A stretch of DNA of 10,917 bases, taken from assembly GCA_002352045.1 (NCBI GenBank), contig DEHT01000081.1, positions 11,364-22,280 of the forward strand, read 5' to 3'. Both the position numbers and the translations under genes were made by a program. Within the stretch, counting starts at the first letter, position 1; each line of letters opens with the position of its first letter. The notes below the pieces were generated by a model. It had not been told where the DNA came from, ran no database searches, and saw nothing but the letters and a program-made list of their open reading frames with translations. Of the stretch, positions 6,504 through 10,917 are shown in pieces. This DNA is from Chitinophagaceae bacterium UBA2793. Lineage in GTDB: Bacteria > Bacteroidota > Bacteroidia > Chitinophagales > Chitinophagaceae.

Positions 6504-7079
6504 ATACCCGTCGTTTGCTTCTTCTCCGCCTTCTGTAAATTCATCGCTATCCGAAACGCTTTCGCCATTTTCATCCTCCTGTCCAAATCCGTCTTTCATG
6601 GCATCGGGTTGCAGGTCGTATTTTTCTTCCATCTCGGCAAGGCGTTTATCTACCAACCCTTTTGTGCCATACTGCGAGGGTGCCAATCCTTCTACCCTTA
6701 CACAAGCCGGATAAGAGAGGCGAATGTTTTCTTCTTTATCTACATGAATGAGCTCCAATAAAAAATGCCAGTTCTTATTAAAATCGTATTCGTAAATAAA
6801 TTTTTGGTTGGGCGATTTTACTTCACTGGCAATAGAAATCTCAGACATTATCAGGGGGTCGGCCTTATAATCCTTTTCGTATTTTTCTAAAGAAATTTCA
6901 CGGCCTTGTTGCCAGTTGTCGTTGCTGCGATAAAAAGTAGCTTTGTGTTTACTATCAAACTCATAGCTTTTTAGAATAGCTTGATGCAACTCAAAAAAAT
7001 TTTGAGTATGCTTTATTGCAATATCTCGGTAGATACTTTCGTCGTCTTGCCAATATGCTCTGAATTTTAGGATTGCCAT
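6501..7079 (-). CDS. pRiA4b ORF-3-like / IS1096 passenger TnpR-family protein
   Basis: This 192-residue protein starts at the ATG at 7077-7079. It opens with a beta-strand-like ILKFRAYWQDDESIYRDIAIKHTQNFFELHQAI. A later KFIYEYDFNKNWHFLLELIHV (about 93-113) is followed by YPACVRVEGLAPSQYG (123-138). The YEYDFxxxW and YPxCxxGxxxxPxxxxG-like pattern resembles the PRiA4_ORF3 family, originally named from plasmid and IS1096 passenger genes but widespread on chromosomes. The biochemical role is unknown. A strongly acidic Glu/Asp/Ser/Gly-rich tail (about 165-190) is added here. No transposase or terminal inverted repeats are nearby, so there is no sign that this copy is mobile. It lies between miaA and the nucleotidyltransferase gene, bounded by heptad-repeat spacers on both sides. 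Confidence 0.75.
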   Translation of the reverse strand: MAILKFRAYWQDDESIYRDIAIKHTQNFFELHQAILKSYEFDSKHKATFYRSNDNWQQGREISLEKYEKDYKADPLIMSEISIASEVKSPNQKFIYEYDFNKNWHFLLELIHVDKEENIRLSYPACVRVEGLAPSQYGTKGLVDKRLAEMEEKYDLQPDAMKDGFGQEDENGESVSDSDEFTEGGEEANDGY

Positions 7080-7083
7080 TTAG

Positions 7084-7091
7084 TAAAAGTA
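7084..7091 (-). promoter_or_regulatory. Candidate -7-like element abutting a start codon
   Basis: The minus strand reads TACTTTTA, one base from TAnnTTTG, with four bases (CTAA) before the ATG of the pRiA4b ORF-3-like gene. If functional it would place the transcript start at or inside the start codon. The same spacing occurs at 8672-8679. Confidence 0.3.
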
Positions 7092-7138
7092 CAAATTTTT
7101 TGTTTTAACGAATTGTGTTTTAGAGAAGGCCGTTTTTT

Positions 7139-7155
7139 CAACTTTCAACTCTCAC
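7139..7155 (-). repeat. Short heptad repeat stretch upstream of the pRiA4b ORF-3-like gene
   Basis: The plus strand reads CAACTTTCAACTCTCAC, about two and a half degenerate heptads in the same orientation as the array at 7216-7266. The 60 bp between the two stretches include a small AAACC-loop-GGTTT hairpin (7200-7214). Confidence 0.6.
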
Positions 7156-7215
7156 CTATTTAAGCCTATAAGATTAGCCTCACACATTTCCCTCTCCACA
7201 AACCCGACAGGTTTA

Positions 7216-7266
7216 CAACTCTTCAACTTTCAACTCTCCACTTTCAACTTTCAACTCTCAACTCTT
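7216..7266 (-). repeat. Heptad repeat array overlapping the stop codon of the nucleotidyltransferase gene
   Basis: On the minus strand the units are AGAGTTG, AGAGTTG, AAAGTTG, AAAGTGG, AGAGTTG and AAAGTTG, then an extra A and AGAGTTG. The final Ser codon and TGA stop of the upstream gene (7258-7263) are part of the first unit, so the array supplies the last residue of the protein. Confidence 0.8.
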
Positions 7267-8667
7267 AAGAACTTCTTTAGCTTTCTCATGCATAAAAGTA
7301 ATGGCGGCATCAAAATCATTGGGTATTACTCCGTCTAAAATAGCATTTCGAATAGCATCTTTAATAATACCCACTTCTCTTGAAGGTGAAAGATTAAAAG
7401 TTTGCATGATAATTTCGCCCGACACCGGAGGTTGCCAGTTGCGGATATGGTCTTTGGCCTCAACTTGTGCACAGCGCTGCTGTACCAGTTCAAAATTTTC
7501 AATAAAGCGTTTTACTTTTTGTTTATTTTTTGAGGTGATATCGGCCTTACACAAAGTCATTAAAGCATCAAAATCTTCGCCGGCATCAAAAAGCAAACGC
7601 CGAATAGCAGAGTCGGTTATATTGTCTTTTGTAAGGCTGATGGGCCTTAAATGCAATTCCACTAATTTTTTTACAAATTGCATTTTTTCATTTTGGGGCA
7701 ATTTTAGTTGTGCAAAAATTTTGGGCACCATTCTACCACCAATAACTTCATGGCCATGAAAAGTCCAGCCATGTCCTTCTTCAAATCTTTTGGTGGGTGG
7801 CTTGCCAATGTCGTGTAAAACAGCGGCCCAGCGCAGCCACAAATCGTTGGTATGTTCACTTATATTGTCAACCACCTGCAGGGTATGATAAAAATTATCT
7901 TTATGCCCCTTGCCATCTATATATTCGGCACCGGCCAAAGCAACCATTTGCGGAAAAATTATTTGCAGCAGTCCGCTTTTGTACAGCAAATCAAAACCAA
8001 TGGAAGGTTTATTGCACAATAAAATTTTATTCAACTCATCGGCAATTCTTTCTTTGCTGATGATTTTTATTCGTTCGGCATTTTTTGTAATGGATGCAAA
8101 AGTTTCGGAGGCGATAGTAAAATGAAGTTGTGCGGCAAATCGAATAGCACGCATCATTCGCAAAGGATCGTCGCTAAAAGTTTTATCGGGAGCTAGCGGA
8201 GTGATGATGATTTTTTCTTCTAAATGCTGCAAGCCACTAAAGGGGTTTATTAATTTACCATAGTCGGTTTGGTTTAAACTAATAGCCAAAGCGTTGATGG
8301 TAAAGTCTCTTCTATCCTGATCGTCTTTAATGTTGCCGGCACTTACCGCCGGTTTACGGCTATAGGTACTGTAACTTTCTTTTCTTGCTCCCACAAACTC
8401 AATTTCTACATCATCGGTTTTTAATTGTGCGGTTCCAAAGTTTTTAAAAACATTTACTTGTGGTACCGGGATAAAACTTTGGGCTACTTTTTCGGCCAAA
8501 GCAATACCATTGCCCACACAAACAATATCAATATCTTTTGTTGGCCTGTCCAATAATTTATCTCTTACAAAACCGCCAATGGCATAACAGGGCAAACCCA
8601 TTTCTGCTGCGGCATTGGCAATTTTTTTTAATATAAAAAGTTCTTTTGGTGAACAGGGAATATCCAT
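7258..8667 (-). CDS. CCA tRNA nucleotidyltransferase / poly(A) polymerase family protein with HD domain
   Basis: This enzyme adds or repairs the CCA 3' end of tRNAs, or polyadenylates RNA in some family members; the two activities are hard to separate by eye. The protein has 469 residues from the ATG at 8665-8667. The nucleotidyltransferase head has GGFVRD (31-36) and the metal-binding pair in DIDIV (D45, D47). It also has RRDFTINALA (119-128) and DPLRMMRAIRFA (167-178), followed by the ERIADEL segment. A C-terminal HD phosphohydrolase-type domain shows H261, HD at 285-286 and HGHE at 304-307. The HD domain favours a CCA enzyme with added phosphatase/phosphodiesterase activity. An in-frame TTG at 8755-8757 would add 30 residues (MHYHIILVKVKV...). 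These precede the family start, overlap the divergent gene and look non-coding, so I reject them. The gene ends inside a heptad array, with no hairpin terminator seen. Confidence 0.92.
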   Translation of the reverse strand: MDIPCSPKELFILKKIANAAAEMGLPCYAIGGFVRDKLLDRPTKDIDIVCVGNGIALAEKVAQSFIPVPQVNVFKNFGTAQLKTDDVEIEFVGARKESYSTYSRKPAVSAGNIKDDQDRRDFTINALAISLNQTDYGKLINPFSGLQHLEEKIIITPLAPDKTFSDDPLRMMRAIRFAAQLHFTIASETFASITKNAERIKIISKERIADELNKILLCNKPSIGFDLLYKSGLLQIIFPQMVALAGAEYIDGKGHKDNFYHTLQVVDNISEHTNDLWLRWAAVLHDIGKPPTKRFEEGHGWTFHGHEVIGGRMVPKIFAQLKLPQNEKMQFVKKLVELHLRPISLTKDNITDSAIRRLLFDAGEDFDALMTLCKADITSKNKQKVKRFIENFELVQQRCAQVEAKDHIRNWQPPVSGEIIMQTFNLSPSREVGIIKDAIRNAILDGVIPNDFDAAITFMHEKAKEVLKS

Positions 8668-8671
8668 TGGG

Positions 8672-8679
8672 CAAAAGTA
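8672..8679 (-). promoter_or_regulatory. Candidate -7 element of the nucleotidyltransferase gene
   Basis: The minus strand reads TACTTTTG, an exact TAnnTTTG match, with four bases (CCCA) before the ATG at 8667. It supports that ATG over the longer TTG start and would imply a leaderless or near-leaderless mRNA. No clear -33 TTG is visible. Confidence 0.35.
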
Positions 8680-8718
8680 ATTGTTTCGTTGAAATGTATA
8701 GTTGTAATACCAGGAACA

Positions 8719-8736
8719 TTTTACTTTTACTTTTAC
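8719..8736 (+). repeat. Three tandem TTTTAC hexamers in the divergent promoter region
   Basis: TTTTAC occurs three times in a row (8719-8724, 8725-8730, 8731-8736), 10 bp before the epimerase ATG. The repeat creates two overlapping TACTTTTA strings (8722-8729, 8728-8735), each one base from TAnnTTTG, so copy-number change could alter promoter spacing. Confidence 0.6.
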
Positions 8737-8745
8737 TAAAATGAT

Positions 8746-9618
8746 ATGATAATGCAATTATTAGAAAACGAATATTTAAAAATACTAGTGAACCCAAAGG
8801 GGGCAGAGCTAAACAGCATGATTGATAAAACCACCGATACAGAGTATATGTGGAATGGCGACCCTGCTTTTTGGAGTAAACATTCGCCCGTGCTTTTTCC
8901 TATAGTTGGTACATTGAAAAATGATACTTACAAATACAATGGCCATTGGTACAAACTAAGCAGGCACGGCTTTGCAAGAGATATGGTTTTTGATTTAGTT
9001 GAAAAAAAAAGCAACAACATTCGATTTTCTATACAGTCAAATAAAGAAACATTAGAAAAGTTTCCATTTGAATTTGAGTTGCAAATAAATTACAGCTTAA
9101 TTGAAAAAACGTTGCAGGTAAATTACCTGGTAAAAAACAAAACCAATGGCTCCATGTATTTTTCCATTGGCGGCCATCCGGCTTTTGCTTTGCCGATAGA
9201 TAACCATACCAATTATGAGGATTATGCTTTAGTATTTGAAAAAGAAGAAAAAGCAGGAAGATGGCCCATTTCAAAAGAAGGGTTAATAGAATTGGAGCCT
9301 GTACCTTTTTTGAACGGAAACAATTTACCACTATCGAAAAAACTATTTGAAAAAGATGCTTTGGTATTTAAACATTTAAAATCATCTTATGTAAAATTAC
9401 AATCTAAAAAGACCGGTAAAGGTTTCCGGTTTGATTTTAAAGACTTTACATACTTAGGAATATGGGCTGCAAAAAATGCCAACTTTATTTGCATAGAGCC
9501 CTGGTGTGGTATTGCCGATAGTGTGGATAGTGATCAGGACTTTACATTAAAAGAAGGCATTATTTGTTTGCCTAAGGATGAAATATTTTCAAGAAGCTGG
9601 AGTGTTAGTTTGGTTTAG
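8746..9618 (+). CDS. Aldose 1-epimerase family protein, LacX-like
   Basis: This cytoplasmic galactose-mutarotase-like protein is expected to interconvert alpha and beta anomers of an aldose or sugar phosphate. It has 290 residues from the ATG at 8746; the ATG at 8752 would remove two residues and is equally possible. Motifs in order are NPKGAELNSM (16-25), WSKHSPVLFPIVG (43-55), SRHGFARD with H74, GGHPAF with the likely catalytic H144, and CIEPWCGIADSVD with the likely catalytic base E251. These fit the LacX-like subgroup rather than classical GalM. No signal peptide is present. The sugar is not identifiable and no sugar operon surrounds it. It is divergent from the nucleotidyltransferase gene across 78 bp. 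The stop is followed two bases later by a heptad array. Confidence 0.92.
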   Translation: MIMQLLENEYLKILVNPKGAELNSMIDKTTDTEYMWNGDPAFWSKHSPVLFPIVGTLKNDTYKYNGHWYKLSRHGFARDMVFDLVEKKSNNIRFSIQSNKETLEKFPFEFELQINYSLIEKTLQVNYLVKNKTNGSMYFSIGGHPAFALPIDNHTNYEDYALVFEKEEKAGRWPISKEGLIELEPVPFLNGNNLPLSKKLFEKDALVFKHLKSSYVKLQSKKTGKGFRFDFKDFTYLGIWAAKNANFICIEPWCGIADSVDSDQDFTLKEGIICLPKDEIFSRSWSVSLV

Positions 9619-9620
9619 AA

Positions 9621-9676
9621 AGTTATGAGTTATGAGCTAAGAGTTATGGGTTATGAGTGATGAGTGATGAGTTATG
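9621..9676 (+). repeat. Eight in-register heptads after the epimerase stop (AGTTATG type)
   Basis: Units are AGTTATG, AGTTATG, AGCTAAG, AGTTATG, GGTTATG, AGTGATG, AGTGATG and AGTTATG, with no indel, starting two bases after the TAG. The orientation relative to the upstream gene matches the minus-strand arrays at 6453-6503 and 7216-7266. This is the first part of the 318-bp gene-free gap before lon. Confidence 0.85.
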
Positions 9677-9707
9677 AGGCCGATAGTTATTTGAATGCTC
9701 ACTTGCT

Positions 9708-9823
9708 CAACATTGCTACATTGCCGAAGGGCTGCGCCGCTTAGCCGGAAATCCTTTGCTTGCCGGGCCATGTGCGAAGGGCAAAGATTGTAGGCGGGCG
9801 GCGAACCAATGTTGCTACATTGC
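9708..9823. repeat. GC-rich block bounded by 17-bp near-identical direct repeats
   Basis: CAACATTGCTACATTGC (9708-9724) and CAATGTTGCTACATTGC (9807-9823) match at 15 of 17 positions, exactly 99 bp apart. The DNA between is far more GC-rich than its surroundings and has possible stems: GGCT/AGCC at 9730-9746, and CTTTGC (9754-9759) with GCAAAG (9781-9786). It may be a dispersed intergenic repeat or small non-autonomous element. I see no transposase and no tRNA-like fold. The rest of the gap, 9824-9900, is plain AT-rich DNA. Confidence 0.6.
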
Positions 9824-9901
9824 TAAAGAACAAAGCCCCCCTTAAATCGGCATTAATATTGACTAATAGATAATCCACCATAAAATACCTTAATAAGAGT
9901 T

Positions 9902-9909
9902 TACATTTG
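9902..9909 (+). promoter_or_regulatory. Candidate -7 element of lon
   Basis: TACATTTG matches TAnnTTTG exactly, 27 bp before the lon ATG. No -33 TTG is found at normal spacing, and no CIRCE-like heat-shock operator is visible. A small GCCATATTGGC dyad (9909-9919) overlaps the expected transcript start. Confidence 0.4.
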
Positions 9910-9936
9910 CCATATTGGCGATAAGAAAAATTAACT

Positions 9937-10917
9937 ATGACCAACAACATATATTTGAACAACCAGGAAGATGAAATGGAATTTTTGCCCATGATTCCTT
10001 TGAACGAAGAAGATGGCGCAGATGCAGACGGAGCAACCTTTCCGGGAGAATTGCCCTTGCTCCCATTAAGAAATACCGTACTATTTCCGGGGGTGGTAAT
10101 TCCTATAACGGTAGGAAGAGATAAAAGCATAAAGGCTGTAAACGATGCCTACAAGGCTGACAAATTGATAGGAGTGGTAGCGCAAAAAGACAGTAATGTA
10201 GAAGAACCCACCGTAAGCGATTTGGAAGATATTGGCACCGTAGCCAAAATTGTAAAAATGATTAAGATGCCCGATGGTGGAACCACCATTATTATCCAGG
10301 GTCGTAAGCGTTTTAAAATAGAAGAAATAACCGCAGAGGAGCCTTACTTTAAAGCAAAAATTAAAGTGCTGGATGAAGACAGCAGCACTACCGATGCCGA
10401 TTTTGATGCAATGATTGGCAGCATAAAAGATTTAGCTGCACAAATTATTGGCTTATCGCCCAACCTGCCGAGTGAAGCCGGCATTATTTTAAAAAATATT
10501 GAAAACCCCTCTTTCTTAATTCATTTTGTTAGTAGCAACCTCAATAGCGATATCAGGCAAAAACAACAATTGCTTGAAATAAGCAATTTAAAAGCAAGGG
10601 CCGAATTGCTGATGAGCTTAATGCATACCGAACTTCAATATGCCGAATTAAAAAATAAAGTAACCAATAAAACCAGGGCGGAGCTCGACAAACAGCAGCG
10701 GGAATATTTTTTGCAACAGCAAATGAAAGCCATTAAAGATGAACTGGGTGGCGAAAATTTTGCAGAGCAAAAAGAAATGCAGAAAAAAGGCGAAGGGAAA
10801 AAATGGACCGAAGCTGCAAAAGATATGTTTACGAAGGGATTGGAAAAATTGGAACGTATGCATCCTTCCACTCCCGATTATTCGGTGGTGTATAATCACC
10901 TTGATTTGATGCTCGAC
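9937..10917 (+). CDS. lon: ATP-dependent Lon protease, N-terminal part (3' truncated by the window edge)
   Basis: Lon is a cytoplasmic AAA+ serine protease that degrades damaged and regulatory proteins. The frame opens at the ATG at 9937, with a TAA in the same frame at 9922-9924, and stays open for 327 codons to the window end. After an acidic N-terminal extension (about 1-38) comes the substrate-recognition LON domain, starting LPLLPLRNTVLFPGVVIPITV (39-59). It continues through TVAKIVKM, GRKRFKIEEI and LSPNLPSEAG (173-182). The coiled-coil segment follows, with KQQLLEISNLKARAELLM (209-226) and QREYFLQQQMKAIKDELG (254-271). The AAA+ and protease domains with the Ser-Lys dyad lie outside the window. 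The long acidic N-terminus matches the style of Bacteroidota Lon proteins. A -7-like element and repeat-bearing DNA lie upstream. Confidence 0.95.
   Translation, partial: MTNNIYLNNQEDEMEFLPMIPLNEEDGADADGATFPGELPLLPLRNTVLFPGVVIPITVGRDKSIKAVNDAYKADKLIGVVAQKDSNVEEPTVSDLEDIGTVAKIVKMIKMPDGGTTIIIQGRKRFKIEEITAEEPYFKAKIKVLDEDSSTTDADFDAMIGSIKDLAAQIIGLSPNLPSEAGIILKNIENPSFLIHFVSSNLNSDIRQKQQLLEISNLKARAELLMSLMHTELQYAELKNKVTNKTRAELDKQQREYFLQQQMKAIKDELGGENFAEQKEMQKKGEGKKWTEAAKDMFTKGLEKLERMHPSTPDYSVVYNHLDLMLD

Noticed and set aside
6501..7079. Mobile element, from the IS1096 passenger family name
   Set aside because: No transposase, terminal inverted repeats or target duplication nearby; the family is common on chromosomes.
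6391..7266. CRISPR array
   Set aside because: The repeats are 7-bp degenerate tandem units without unique spacers of regular length, and no cas genes are present.
7301..7759. 152-codon plus-strand frame inside the nucleotidyltransferase gene
   Set aside because: It is antisense to a strongly conserved coding region and shows composition of a shadow frame.
5449..8667. A dedicated tRNA-maturation operon
   Set aside because: miaA, the pRiA4b ORF-3-like gene and the nucleotidyltransferase gene share a strand, but the 155- and 178-bp repeat-filled gaps and separate -7-like motifs argue against one tight unit.
8668..8757. 30-residue N-terminal extension of the nucleotidyltransferase from a TTG
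   Set aside because: It covers the promoter region, overlaps the divergent epimerase start and precedes the normal family N-terminus; the ATG at 8667 has a -7-like motif before it.
9723..9806. tRNA or small structured RNA gene
   Set aside because: The GC-rich block has some stems but no cloverleaf, T-loop GTTCRA motif or CCA end.
9741..10130. 129-codon minus-strand frame across the lon start
   Set aside because: It is antisense to the clearly coding lon N-terminus and extends into the GC-rich intergenic repeat; no family resemblance.

Overview
The window looks like the chromosome of a member of the Bacteroidota, most likely a Chitinophagaceae-type organism. The evidence is AT-rich intergenic DNA, no clear Shine-Dalgarno sequence before any start, several matches to the Bacteroidota -7 promoter element TAnnTTTG, a DUF5362 protein, an LTSC-type lipoprotein, a FadL-like outer-membrane protein and a eukaryote/archaeal-type (short) ProRS. 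The taxonomic call is inferred from gene content and style; no marker RNA is present.

Layout. 1-687 (+) is the 3' part of an RDD-family membrane protein. It converges on a DUF5362 membrane protein (749-1195, -), and a long nested inverted repeat spans the end of the RDD gene. proS (1297-2775, -) has its own intrinsic terminator and is divergent from a tyrosine/serine-rich lipoprotein gene (3011-3679, +), which also ends in a strong terminator. An ATG-rich leader with a 13-bp perfect inverted repeat precedes a FadL/OmpP1-like outer-membrane protein (3857-5410, +). That gene converges on miaA (5449-6345, -, TTG start), and the terminator arm of the former lies inside the end of the latter. Upstream of miaA on the minus strand are a pRiA4b ORF-3-like protein (6501-7079) and a CCA-adding/poly(A) polymerase-type nucleotidyltransferase with an HD domain (7258-8667). 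A LacX-like aldose epimerase (8746-9618, +) is divergent from the nucleotidyltransferase. After a 318-bp gene-free, repeat-bearing gap, lon begins (9937, +) and runs off the right edge.

Three minus-strand genes serve tRNA function: proS (charging), miaA (A37 prenylation) and the CCA/PAP-family enzyme (3' end). They are separated by other genes and spacers, so they are not one tight operon. The remaining genes are ordinary housekeeping or cell-envelope functions.

I see no defence system, prophage, IS element, CRISPR array or RNA gene. The most interesting material is between the genes. Degenerate 7-bp repeats (AGTTATG / AGTTGAG type) begin at or inside the stop codons of three different genes. 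Long-spaced perfect inverted repeats lie in two leader/promoter regions. TACTTTTR motifs sit almost on top of start codons. A GC-rich block bounded by direct repeats lies upstream of lon.
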